Shown here one piece after another: positions 43,560 through 52,194 of a stretch of 64,000 nt of DNA. Source of the DNA: Streptacidiphilus sp. ASG 303 (GTDB lineage: Bacteria > Actinomycetota > Actinomycetes > Streptomycetales > Streptomycetaceae); the NCBI RefSeq assembly GCF_020991365.1, contig NZ_JAJLRA010000030.1, forward strand, positions 1 through 64,000, written 5' to 3'. Position 1 is the stretch's first letter, and every line of letters starts with the position of its first letter. A program made the translations under genes and the position numbers. Below the pieces are notes generated by a model, which saw only the letters and a program-made list of their open reading frames with translations, had not been told where the DNA came from and made no database searches.

Positions 43560-45224
43560 TCAGCGCACCGGGTCGTCCCCCGCGCCGCGCAGCACGTCGT
43601 CGGCGTCGGTGATCCGGTAGGCGTAGCCCTGCTCGGCCAGGAACCGCTGCCGGTGCGCGGCGAAGTCCTGGTCCACGGTGTCCCGCGCCACCACCGAGTA
43701 GAAGTGCGCCGCCCGGCCGTCCGCCTTCGGCCGCAGCACCCGCCCCAGCCGCTGCGCCTCCTCCTGCCGGGAGCCGAAGGTCCCCGACACCTGGATGGCG
43801 ACCGCGGCCTCCGGCAGGTCGATGGAGAAGTTGGCGACCTTGGACACCACCAGCACCGAGATCTCGCCCTCGCGGAAGGCGTCGAAGAGCTTCTCCCGCT
43901 GGAGGTTGGTCGTCTCGCCCTTGATCACCGGGGCGCCCAGCGCCTCGCCCAGCTCGTCCAGCTGGTCGATGTACTGGCCGATGACCAGCGTCTGGTCGCC
44001 CCGGTGCTGCTCCACCAGCGCCTCCACCACCCGCCGCTTGGTCGCGGTGGTGGCGCAGAACCGGTAGCGCTCGTCCGGCTCGGCCGTCGCGTACGCCAGC
44101 CGCTCGGACTCGGTGAGGGTGACCCGGACCTCGCAGCAGTCGGCGGGCGCGATGTAGCCCTGCGCCTCGATCTCCTTCCACGGCGCGTCGAAGCGCTTCG
44201 GGCCGATCAGCGAGAACACGTCGCCCTCGCGGCCGTCCTCCCGCACCAGCGTCGCCGTCAGGCCGAGGCGGCGGCGGGCCTGCAGGTCGGCGGTGAAGCG
44301 GAAGATCGGCGCGGGCAGCAGGTGCACCTCGTCGTAGACGATCAGGCCCCAGTCGCGGGAGTCGAAGACCTCCAGGTGCGGGTAGACGCCCTTCCGCCGC
44401 GTGGTCATCACCTGGTAGGTCGCGATGGTGACCGGGCGGATCTCCTTGCGGGCGCCGCTGTACTCGCCGATCTCGTCCTCGGTGAGGGTCGTCCGCCTCA
44501 CCAGCTCGTGCTTCCACTGCCGGGCGGAGACCGTGTTGGTGACCAGGATCAGCGTCGTCGCCTTCGCCTCGGCCATCGCCGCCGCCCCGACCAGGGTCTT
44601 GCCGGCGCCGCAGGGCAGCACCACGACGCCCGATCCGCCGTGCCAGAAGCCCTCCACCGCCTGCCGCTGGTAGGGGCGCAGGTGCCAGCCGTCCTGCTCC
44701 AGCGCGATCGGGTGCGCCTCGCCGTCCACGTACCCGGCCAGGTCCTCGGCGGGCCAGCCGAGCTTGAGCAGCACCTGCTTGATCTGGCCGCGCTCGGACG
44801 GGTGGACCGCCACCGTGTCCGGGTCGACCCGGACGCCCACCAGCGGCGCGACCTTCTTCGACCGCAGCACCTCCTCCAGCACCGGCCGGTCGGTGGTGGA
44901 GAGCACCAGCCCGTGGGAGGGGTGCTTCTGCAGCTGGAGGCGCCCGTACCGCGCCATGGTCTCGGCCACGTCCACCAGCAGGGCGTGCGGCACCGGGTAC
45001 CGGGAGTACGTCACCAGGGCGTCCACGACCTGCTCGGCGTCGTGCCCGGCGGCGCGCGCGTTCCACAGGCCGAGGGGCGTCACCCGGTAGGTGTGGACGT
45101 GCTCCGGCGCCCGCTCCAGCTCGGCGAAGGGCGCGATGGCCCGTCGGCAGTCGTCGGCCTTCGGGTGCTCGACCTCCAGGAGCAGGGTCTTGTCGCTCTG
45201 GACGATCAGCGGTCCGTCGTTCAC
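43560..45224 (-). CDS. Bacterial XPB-type DNA repair helicase
   Basis: 554 residues. An N-terminal domain (LIVQSDKTLLLEVEHP, FAELERAPEHVHTYR) precedes a superfamily 2 core: the Q-motif-like LRPYQRQAVEGF, Walker A PCGAGKTLVGAAAM, VYDEVHLLPAP (DEVH box), LGLTATLVREDGRE, then VIGQYIDQLDELG and the arginine-finger motif RQEEAQRLGRVLRPK. It is an ATP-dependent DNA helicase/translocase related to eukaryotic TFIIH XPB, typical of actinobacteria. GTG at 45224. The gene for a large WYL-like partner lies 205 bp upstream in the same direction. Confidence 0.93.
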   Translation of the reverse strand: MNDGPLIVQSDKTLLLEVEHPKADDCRRAIAPFAELERAPEHVHTYRVTPLGLWNARAAGHDAEQVVDALVTYSRYPVPHALLVDVAETMARYGRLQLQKHPSHGLVLSTTDRPVLEEVLRSKKVAPLVGVRVDPDTVAVHPSERGQIKQVLLKLGWPAEDLAGYVDGEAHPIALEQDGWHLRPYQRQAVEGFWHGGSGVVVLPCGAGKTLVGAAAMAEAKATTLILVTNTVSARQWKHELVRRTTLTEDEIGEYSGARKEIRPVTIATYQVMTTRRKGVYPHLEVFDSRDWGLIVYDEVHLLPAPIFRFTADLQARRRLGLTATLVREDGREGDVFSLIGPKRFDAPWKEIEAQGYIAPADCCEVRVTLTESERLAYATAEPDERYRFCATTATKRRVVEALVEQHRGDQTLVIGQYIDQLDELGEALGAPVIKGETTNLQREKLFDAFREGEISVLVVSKVANFSIDLPEAAVAIQVSGTFGSRQEEAQRLGRVLRPKADGRAAHFYSVVARDTVDQDFAAHRQRFLAEQGYAYRITDADDVLRGAGDDPVR

Positions 45225-45429
45225 GCGGGGTCCTTTCCGGGGGAGCGGCGGGGCGGACCCTCCAGTGTCGCGCATCCGGGTGCCCTGCCGGGACCGGCCG
45301 CCGGACCGGCCGCCGGACCGGGCGGTCCCGGCAGGGCGCCCGGGGGAGGCCACGCCGGCCGAGGGGCCGTCCCCGGCCGCGGCCGGCCCGCCGGAGCCCG
45401 TCCGGCCGCGGGGGCGGCCCCGGACCGGC

Positions 45430-47955
45430 TCAGGCGCCGCCCCCGCCGGCCTCGTCCAGGCCGGCCTCGTCCAGGTCGGCGACGCCGGTGATGCGGTGCA
45501 GGGAGAAGGTCCGCAGCTCGTCGCGGGCGTGGTCGTAGGCGGTCACCCGGCCGCCCTCGACCTTCACCGGGGCGACGACGTACTGCCCGGCCGAGCCCTC
45601 GGCGTTGACGTACCCGATCCAGACCCGCTCGCCCAGCAGCACGGCGGTCTGCAGCGCGGCCAGGGTCTCGGCGGCCGCGGTCCGGGGGAGCCGGATGCCG
45701 TCCGCGGCGGCGGCCGGTCCGGCGACCACGGCGCGGCGGGCCGCGGTGGAGGCCCGGTCGCCCGCGCGGACGGCCCGCACCGCCGCGTCCAGCAGCACGT
45801 CGTCCGGGGCCGGGGGCCCGTCCGGGACGGGCGCGGGGGCGCTGCGCGGCGGGGTGCGGCGGGCGTCGGGGCGGACGACGACGATGTCGCCGTCGGGCGA
45901 CTCCGCCGCCGGGGCGTACCCCATCGCCCGCAGCCGCTCCAGCACGGCCTCCGGGCCGGCCTGGGCGGCGAGCACCGTGGGGGCCAGGCGGCGCAGCCGC
46001 AGCCGCTCGGAGCGGCGGTCGGCCAGGATCTCGGCGAGCAGGGAGTCGTCGTCGCACCGCAGGTAGGCGGAGGCGGCGCCGACCCGGAGCCGGCCGTGGC
46101 GGCGCGCCACGTCGTCGACGAGGTAGGAGAGCGGCTGCGGCACGGGGGTGCGGGAGTGCCGGGCGAGGAAGTCGTGCAGGTCGGCGGCGGTGCGCCCGGC
46201 GTCCAGGGCGCGGCGCACGGAGTCCGGGGTGAACCGGTAGACGGTGGCGCCGCCCTTGGACTCGACGTCGGCGGCGAGCGCCAGCTCCTGGGAGAGCGGG
46301 GTGAGCAGCGGGCCCGGGGCTATCGCGGTGAGGTCGGGCTGCAGGATGACGTGGTCCAGCGGCCGGGGCAGCAGCGGCTCCAGCAGCGGCACCGGGTCGG
46401 CCCCGGCGAGCAGGGCGCGGCCGGGGGAGGCGAGGGCGCCGCGGCCGGTGACGCCCAGGAGTTCGGCCTCGGCGAGGGTCCGGGCGGTGAGGTCGTCGCG
46501 CAGGTCGCGGCCCTCGCCGGTGGCGGGGCCGCCGCGCAGCGGGCGGTGCCAGCGCAGGGCGGGCAGCAGGGCGTCCGCCCCGGCCGCCGTCCCCGGGGCG
46601 AGGGCGGCGAGCTGCTCCAGCACGGCCCGGCGGGTGCCGGGGGCGAGGGTGCGGTCGAGGTCGGGGCCGAGCGCGACGAGGGCCCTGCCCTTGGCGTCGC
46701 GCGTGCCGACCAGGCCGGGCACGCGGGTGGCGGCCAGCCAGGTCCGGGCGAGCAGGGCCCAGCGCCGGGCCACGGGCTGCTGCAGCCAGGTGTCGTACGC
46801 GGGCGTGGGCGCCCACACCTCGTCGGCCTCCCCGTCGGACGCCAGCAGGCCCGCGCCGAAGCAGAGTTCGATCCAGAAGGCCGCCGTGGCCTCCGGGACG
46901 TCGAGGGCGGCCGCGGCCCGCCGCAGGTCCCGGACGCCGAGGCCGCCCGCCCGCAGCACGGGCGGCGGGGTGAGCGACCACAGGTCGAGCAGTTCCTCGG
47001 CGGTGCGGACGGCGGTGAACGCCTGTCCCGCCGCGGCCGCGTCGACGCCCTGCGGCTCGTGGACGCGGGTCGGCCCGACCCCGGGCGGCGCGGCCTCCAC
47101 GGTGCGGTGGCTGCGGCCCGCCCGCAGGTGCAGGGCCGCCTCGCGGGGGAGGACGACCGTGCGGGGGCCCGCGGGCAGCAGCAGGCCGCGGGCGAGCAGC
47201 CACTCGACGGGACTGCGGGCCTCCTCGGCGCGGACGGGCCGCCCGGCGTCGGGGACGGTGCCCGTCGGCGGGCCCCAGGCCAGGCGGTCCAGCACCGCGC
47301 GTGCGGCCTCGGGCGCGCCGCCGACCAGGGCGTCGGCCCGCTCCCGGTCGGTCAGCAGGTCGGTGAGGGCGGCGACGGCGGAGACCGGGTCGTGGGTGGC
47401 GGGCAGCCCGGCGTCGGCCAGGAGCTCCTGGAGGCGGCCGGGGGACATGCCCGCCGTGGCCTCGGCGAGGGTGGGGCCCAGGCCGGTCGGCCCGGGCCGC
47501 GCGGCGGTCGGCGCGAGGAGCTCCCGGACGGTGCGGACCAGGTGCAGGGACGTGTCGGGGCCCCACAGCAGGGCCCGGTCCCGCAGCAGGGCGAGGGCGC
47601 CGGGCAGGGCGGCGTCCACCGCGGCGGTGTCCACCGGGTCGGCGCCCGGGGGCGGCGGCACACCGGGTGTGCCGGTGAGCAGGGCGCGCAGGGTACGGCG
47701 GTCGCAGCCGTCGGGGGCGGCGGCCAGGGCCTCGGCGGTCTGGAGGGTGAAGCGGTCGAGGCGTTCGAGGGCGCGGAGGGAGGAGGCGCGGGTGGAGATG
47801 CGGCCGGCGAGCTGCGCCAGGTCGCTCGGCACCGGGTTGAGCAGGTCGGGGCGGGCGCGCAGCAGGGCGGCCAGGGCGTCGTCCCCGCGGGCGCGGAGTT
47901 CCTCGGCGAGGGTGCGGGGCGCGGCGGCGGTCCGCCCTGCGGTCTGCTCGGTCAT
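45430..47955 (-). CDS. Helicase-associated protein with C-terminal WYL-like domain
   Basis: 841 residues, mostly helical. The N-terminal two-thirds contain several winged-helix-like segments (LAEELRARGDDALAALLRARPDL; LGVRDLRRAAAALDVPEATAAFWIELCFGAGLL). A helicase-associated domain around PLDHVILQPDLTAIAPGPL is characteristic of the actinobacterial XPB-linked family. The last 90 residues (GERVWIGYVNAEGSAG, PVKVEGGRVTAYDHARDEL, FSLHRITGVADL) look like a WYL ligand-binding domain. No nuclease motif is evident. ATG at 47955. Position directly upstream of XPB suggests it recruits or regulates that helicase in DNA repair. Confidence 0.85.
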   Translation of the reverse strand: MTEQTAGRTAAAPRTLAEELRARGDDALAALLRARPDLLNPVPSDLAQLAGRISTRASSLRALERLDRFTLQTAEALAAAPDGCDRRTLRALLTGTPGVPPPPGADPVDTAAVDAALPGALALLRDRALLWGPDTSLHLVRTVRELLAPTAARPGPTGLGPTLAEATAGMSPGRLQELLADAGLPATHDPVSAVAALTDLLTDRERADALVGGAPEAARAVLDRLAWGPPTGTVPDAGRPVRAEEARSPVEWLLARGLLLPAGPRTVVLPREAALHLRAGRSHRTVEAAPPGVGPTRVHEPQGVDAAAAGQAFTAVRTAEELLDLWSLTPPPVLRAGGLGVRDLRRAAAALDVPEATAAFWIELCFGAGLLASDGEADEVWAPTPAYDTWLQQPVARRWALLARTWLAATRVPGLVGTRDAKGRALVALGPDLDRTLAPGTRRAVLEQLAALAPGTAAGADALLPALRWHRPLRGGPATGEGRDLRDDLTARTLAEAELLGVTGRGALASPGRALLAGADPVPLLEPLLPRPLDHVILQPDLTAIAPGPLLTPLSQELALAADVESKGGATVYRFTPDSVRRALDAGRTAADLHDFLARHSRTPVPQPLSYLVDDVARRHGRLRVGAASAYLRCDDDSLLAEILADRRSERLRLRRLAPTVLAAQAGPEAVLERLRAMGYAPAAESPDGDIVVVRPDARRTPPRSAPAPVPDGPPAPDDVLLDAAVRAVRAGDRASTAARRAVVAGPAAAADGIRLPRTAAAETLAALQTAVLLGERVWIGYVNAEGSAGQYVVAPVKVEGGRVTAYDHARDELRTFSLHRITGVADLDEAGLDEAGGGGA

Positions 47956-48318
47956 CCGACCCAGGTTAGTCGGGCCCGGTGCACGGCAGGAGCCCGGCGG
48001 CGGCCCCGGGCCGGTCGGCCGCCGGGCGCCGGTCCGCCCCTGACCGGGCGGCCCCGACGGGTCGGCCCCCGCGCCGTCGGCCGCGGCTTCGTCCGGTGGG
48101 CCGGGGACGGCGCGGGGCGGGGACGGGGCGGGCCGGGTATGGGGCGGGGCGGGGTGCGGACGGCACGGTGGCCGCCGGCGGGTGGGCGGCGGCCGGTGCG
48201 CGCCGGAGGCCGCCCGGTCCGGTGCGGCGGCCGGTTCCGGGGCGCGGCGGCGTCGTCGGGGCGGACGTGCGCGGGTACGGTCCCCTCGCAGGGGTCGGCG
48301 AGGGGCGGGAGGGCGCGG
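47956..48318. other. Divergent intergenic region, 363 bp
   Basis: Extremely GC-rich spacer with short direct repeats such as GGCGGGGCGGGG around 48105-48150. Apart from a ribosome-binding site (GGGAGGG) before the rightward gene I see no promoter or operator. Confidence 0.5.
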
Positions 48319-49509
48319 ATGGGCGTCGAGAGCGACAAGCTGGTCTACGACTACCTGGGCCGGGTCTCCGACCTCGCCCGGTCCTCCCTGCCGGCCGCCG
48401 AGCGCGCCCGGCTGGTGGCCGAGCTGCGCGCCGACATCGACGGGCGCCGGGCGGCGGCCCGGGACACCCCGGCCGCCGTCCGGCGGGTGCTGGAGCGGAT
48501 CGGGCCGCCCGACGAGGTGGTCCGCCGGGCCGCCGCCGGCCGGGGCGGTGGCGGGGCCGGTGCCCGGGACGGGGGAGCGGCTGCCGGGGCACGGCCGGTC
48601 CCCGCGCCGCGCGCCGCCCCGGCCGGACGCACGGCCCCCGACGGGCCCCCGGCGGAGCCCGGCGGCGGCCCGGCGGGGCCGCGGGGTGCGGAGTCGCGGG
48701 GTGCGGCATCGCGGGGCGCGGGGCTGTGGGGCGCGGGGCTGTGGGGAGCCGGGAAGGCCGGCCCGGGAAGGAGCGGCTCCGCGAAGGGCGGCTCCGCCGA
48801 CGCCGCCGGACCGCTGCCGGCCGGACCGCCGCAGGACGGTCGGGGACCCGGGGTACCGGCCGCCCGGGACCCGGAGTGGTGGCGGGTCCCGGGGGAGGCG
48901 GCGGCCGCGGTGCCGCAGGCCGAGCCGGGGCCGGTCCCGCCCGCGCACATGCCCACCGCCGAGGACTTCCCCGGCTGGGACGGCTTCGAGATCCGCTTCG
49001 AGTCCGAGCAGCCGCCCGCCGTCGCGGCCCCCGCCGGGCCGCCCGCCGGGGAGCACCCCGCCGGGGGTCCGCAGGAGCCGGCCGCAGCCGCGCCCCCGCA
49101 GCGGCGGCGACGGGTGCGGCTGCGGCGCGGCGGGCGCCCGGCCCGGGTCCGGGCCGGACGCCCGCTGCTCCTGGAGTCGCTGGCGGCGCTGCTGCTGGCC
49201 GCGGGGGCGGTGGCCGGGCTGCCGCTCCCCATGCTGCTGGGCTGGCTCGCCGCCTACGCCTCGCGCCGCACGGGCCGGGCGGCCCGCCGGTTCGCCGTCC
49301 TCGGCATCCCCGCCCTGGCGGTGCTCTGCGCCGGGGTGTGGCTCTGGGGCCGGGCGGCGGGCCGCTGGGGCGGTCCGCCGCCGGGCGACGAGCAGTTCCG
49401 GCAGGCCGCACGGGCACTGGTCCCGGTGGTTCTGCGCGGCGCGGCCGCCGGGTCGGCCGTCTTCACGGGCTGGCTGGCCCTGCGCGGGGGTTCGCGGTCG
49501 CCGGAGTGA
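48319..49509 (+). CDS. Large membrane protein with N-terminal HAAS-like domain
   Basis: 396 residues. The first 75 (YDYLGRVSDLARSSLPAAERARLVAELRADIDGR, quoted as YDYLGRVSDLARSSLP and RLVAELRADIDGR; then VRRVLERIGPPDEVVRRAA) match the cytoplasmic HAAS/DUF1700-like domain found fused to membrane proteins and regulated by PadR factors. A disordered Gly/Ala/Pro region with repeated GAGLWGAGLWGAG follows, then a basic cluster and four hydrophobic helices (about 285-385). No enzymatic motif. ATG at 48319. No PadR gene is present nearby. Confidence 0.72.
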   Translation: MGVESDKLVYDYLGRVSDLARSSLPAAERARLVAELRADIDGRRAAARDTPAAVRRVLERIGPPDEVVRRAAAGRGGGGAGARDGGAAAGARPVPAPRAAPAGRTAPDGPPAEPGGGPAGPRGAESRGAASRGAGLWGAGLWGAGKAGPGRSGSAKGGSADAAGPLPAGPPQDGRGPGVPAARDPEWWRVPGEAAAAVPQAEPGPVPPAHMPTAEDFPGWDGFEIRFESEQPPAVAAPAGPPAGEHPAGGPQEPAAAAPPQRRRRVRLRRGGRPARVRAGRPLLLESLAALLLAAGAVAGLPLPMLLGWLAAYASRRTGRAARRFAVLGIPALAVLCAGVWLWGRAAGRWGGPPPGDEQFRQAARALVPVVLRGAAAGSAVFTGWLALRGGSRSPE

Positions 49510-49522
49510 GCCGCCGGAGCGA

Positions 49523-49552
49523 GCCGCCGGCCGGCCGCGGCCGGCCGGCGGC
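49523..49552. terminator. Bidirectional terminator, perfect 30-bp palindrome
   Basis: 14-bp arms at 49523-49536 and 49539-49552 built only of G and C, between two convergent genes. Confidence 0.75.
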
Positions 49553-49557
49553 GCGGG

Positions 49558-50403
49558 TCAGCCGCGCCGGGCGATGGTCCAGCGGACGGCGGTGCGCCGC
49601 ACGAGGCGCCCGTCGGACCCGGCCAGCGGTGCGACGACGGCGCAGGCGGCGCGCCGCGCCTCCTCGCGGCGGTCCGGCGGGATGGTCTCCAGGACGCCCC
49701 GGTGGCCGTCGGCCCAGGCGGACCGCCACCAGGCGTCCAGGTCCGCGAACTCCGTCGCCGTGGTGCCCTCCACGGTGCGGACCCCGGCGAACCCGGCCGC
49801 GGCGAGCATCCCCTCCGGGTCGTCGGCGAGGGCGTTGAACGGCCGCGCGTACGCCCCGGCGGCCTCCGGGTCGGCGAAGTCCCGCAGCACCCGCACGGCC
49901 TCCCGCCAGGCCGGCTCCGGGTCCGGCCCGAAGGACGTCGTGCCGAAGCGGCCGTCCGGTGCCAGCAGGCGCCGGGCGCGGGCCAGGGCCGCGGCCGGGT
50001 CCGGGGTGAGGACGAGGGAGAATGAGGAGAGGACGGCCTCGAAGGAGCCGTCGGGGAAGCCCGGGTCCTCCGCGTCGCCCACCCGGACCGAGACGTTCCG
50101 CAGTCCGGCCCCGGCGGCCTGGGCGGCGGTGCGGCGGACCATGGCGGGCGACAGGTCCACCCCGGCGACGTACCCGTCCGGGCCGACGGCCGCGACGGCG
50201 GCGAAGAGGACGGCGCCGCGGCCGCAGCCCACGTCCAGGACCCGGTCGCCGGGGCGCAGGCCGGCCAGGTCCACCAGGCGTTCCCCGACCGGGTTGAAGA
50301 AGGGGCCGTTGGCCTCGTCGTAGCTGTCCGAGGCGAGGTCGAAGGAGCGGGCGATCCAGGCCTTGCGCCGCTCGGCGGGCGACTGCTCACGGGTGCTCGG
50401 CAT
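49558..50403 (-). CDS. SAM-dependent class I methyltransferase
   Basis: 281 residues. The SAM-binding motif I is RVLDVGCGRGAVLF (about residues 54-67), followed by VAGVDLSPAMV (acidic residue for the ribose), VGDAEDPGFPDGSFEAVLSSFSLVL (motifs II/III, fragments VGDAEDPGFPDG and VLSSFSLVL). It resembles UbiE/MenG-type small-molecule methyltransferases, though a menaquinone role is not implied since those genes lie apart. ATG at 50403, divergent from the HAD gene. Confidence 0.88.
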   Translation of the reverse strand: MPSTREQSPAERRKAWIARSFDLASDSYDEANGPFFNPVGERLVDLAGLRPGDRVLDVGCGRGAVLFAAVAAVGPDGYVAGVDLSPAMVRRTAAQAAGAGLRNVSVRVGDAEDPGFPDGSFEAVLSSFSLVLTPDPAAALARARRLLAPDGRFGTTSFGPDPEPAWREAVRVLRDFADPEAAGAYARPFNALADDPEGMLAAAGFAGVRTVEGTTATEFADLDAWWRSAWADGHRGVLETIPPDRREEARRAACAVVAPLAGSDGRLVRRTAVRWTIARRG

Positions 50404-50596
50404 CCTGCCATGGTGGGGCGGTCCGCCACGGCCCACAAGGGTCCGGACGGCGGCGGACGGCCGGCGCGCGGACGCAGGGCCGTCCGCGCGCCCCCGCCCC
50501 CGCCGTCCGCCCGGGCGGGCCCGCCCCGGGCCTCCCGCCCCCGCCGTCCGCGGCCGCGTCACCGGCCCGTCACCCGGGGCCCGTAGGGTGGCGGCC

Positions 50597-51241
50597 ATGG
50601 CTGCTGTGACGTCCGGCGCCCCGCTGACCGTGGGCTTCGACCTCGACATGACCCTGCTCGACACCCGCCCCGGCATCAGGGCGACCTACGACGCCGTCGC
50701 GGCCGAGACCGGGGTGCGGATCGACAGCGCCCTCGCGGTCACCCGCCTCGGGCCGCCGCTGGAGGTGGAGCTGGCGCACTGGTTCCCCGAGCACCGCATC
50801 CCCGAGGTCGCCGACCGCTACCGGGAGCTGTACGTCGACATCGCCGTCCCCGCCTGCGTCCCGCTGCCCGGCGCAGCCGAGGCCGTCGCCGCCGTGCGCG
50901 CGCACGGCGGCCGCGTCGTCGTGGTCACCGGCAAGCACGGGCCCAACGCGCAGCGCCACCTCGACCACGTCGGCCTCGCGGTGGACGCCCTGGCCGGCTC
51001 GGTCTGGGCGCAGCAGAAGGGCGAGGCGCTGCGCGCCGAGGCCGCCTCCGTGTACGTGGGCGACCACCTCGGCGACATCACCGGCGCCCGCGCCGCCGGC
51101 GCCCTGGCCGTCGCGGTCGCCACCGGCCCCTACGGCGCGGAGGCGCTGCGCGAGGCGGGCGCGGACGCGGTGCTGGAGGACCTGACGGCCTTCCCCGCCT
51201 GGCTGGACGGCCACCTCGCGGGGGCGCCGTCGCCGCGCTGA
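50597..51241 (+). CDS. HAD-superfamily phosphatase
   Basis: 214 residues. Motif I GFDLDMTLLDTRPGI (DxD at about residues 15-17; the second aspartate is followed by M where Gly/Ala is common), motif II VVVVTGKHG, motif III lysine in AQQKGEAL, motif IV VYVGDHLGDITGARAAG. It resembles phosphoglycolate-phosphatase-like HAD hydrolases with a small helical cap. ATG at 50597 within GGCGGCCATGG. Substrate unknown. Confidence 0.9.
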   Translation: MAAVTSGAPLTVGFDLDMTLLDTRPGIRATYDAVAAETGVRIDSALAVTRLGPPLEVELAHWFPEHRIPEVADRYRELYVDIAVPACVPLPGAAEAVAAVRAHGGRVVVVTGKHGPNAQRHLDHVGLAVDALAGSVWAQQKGEALRAEAASVYVGDHLGDITGARAAGALAVAVATGPYGAEALREAGADAVLEDLTAFPAWLDGHLAGAPSPR

Positions 51242-51285
51242 CCGGGTCGCCCCGGCCCGGACCGGGCCCGTGGCTCCGGGCGCCG

Positions 51286-51516
51286 TCAGCCGGCGGTGTG
51301 CCGCCGCTGGGCGCGGGCGGACCGCAGCAGCCCCACCAGGGCGACCAGGAAGCCGACGGGCATCAGCATGCTGAGCCAGTAGGCGGCCGACGGCAGCCGG
51401 GCGAGGTCCAGGAACAGCGGGACGAACGTGACGACGGTGGCCACTGCGCCGACGATGAAGACGACGGCCCCCGCGCGGACGAGCGCGTCGCCGGGGTTGC
51501 TGGTTTCGGTGCTCAC
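51286..51516 (-). CDS. Small two-helix membrane protein
   Basis: 76 residues with two transmembrane helices (about 13-36 and 44-64) and a basic C-terminus (RSARAQRRH). GTG at 51516, directly preceded by GGTGGGGTGA. The sequence resembles the many streptomycete two-TM proteins of unknown role. The longer upstream frame is a shadow. Confidence 0.75.
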   Translation of the reverse strand: MSTETSNPGDALVRAGAVVFIVGAVATVVTFVPLFLDLARLPSAAYWLSMLMPVGFLVALVGLLRSARAQRRHTAG

Positions 51517-51780
51517 CCCACCAGGGTATGCAGGTTGCGCACGGGGTCGATCCGCACCCCGCACCAGGACCGGGGGGTGAGTCCCACGAGCAGGACGCCG
51601 TCGCCGTCGGGGCGTGCCCGCGCGGGCGCCGTGCGGCGGCCCGGGGCGCCGCCCGTCCCGGCGGGCCTCCGCTGACCGGCCGGGCGGCCCGGCCCCTGCC
51701 GCGCGCCGCCCCTGGCACCGCGCCCCCCTTTCACGCACCACCCCCACCCACCGCTCCCACACACCAGGACGAGGTCTCCC

Positions 51781-52164
51781 GTGCCCACCGGCAAGGTCAA
51801 GTGGTTCAACAGCGAGAAGGGCTTCGGCTTCCTCTCCCGTGACGACGGCGGCGACGTCTTCGTGCACTCCAAGGCGCTCCCGGCCGGAGTGACCACGCTG
51901 ACGCCGGGCCAGCGCGTCGAGTTCGGCGTCGTCGCCGGGCACCGCGGCGACCAGGCGCTGTCGGTGGCGCTCCTCGACACCCCGCCGTCGGTCGCCGCCG
52001 CGCAGCGCCGCAGGCCGGACGAGATGGCGCCCATCGTGCAGGACCTCATCTCCACCCTGGACGCGGTGCTCCCCGGCCTGCAGCACGGCCGCTACCCGAA
52101 CCGGCCGACGGGGCAGAAGCTGGCGACCCTGCTGCGGGCGGTGGCCGACCAGTTCGACGTCTGA
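51781..52164 (+). CDS. Cold-shock domain protein with C-terminal extension
   Basis: 127 residues. Residues 1-65 form a cold-shock OB fold (GKVKWFNSEKGFGFL with RNP1, DVFVHSKAL as RNP2). The rest (PPSVAAAQRRRPDEMAPIVQDLISTLDAVLPGL, quoted in fragments AQRRRPDEMAPI and VQDLISTLDAVLPGL, then KLATLLRAVADQFDV) is a helical hairpin-like domain not found in CspA-type proteins. GTG at 51781. The extension may mediate oligomerisation or partner binding. It sits directly after a 264-bp featureless gap and before convergent mqnD. Confidence 0.92.
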   Translation: MPTGKVKWFNSEKGFGFLSRDDGGDVFVHSKALPAGVTTLTPGQRVEFGVVAGHRGDQALSVALLDTPPSVAAAQRRRPDEMAPIVQDLISTLDAVLPGLQHGRYPNRPTGQKLATLLRAVADQFDV

Positions 52165-52194
52165 GGCCCGCGCCGTCGCGCGGCGCACGCCGTG

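Noticed and set aside
45091-49509. 1472-codon plus-strand frame joined to the HAAS-like gene
   Set aside because: Only the part from 48319 has a ribosome-binding site and a recognisable domain; the rest is antisense to the XPB-partner gene.
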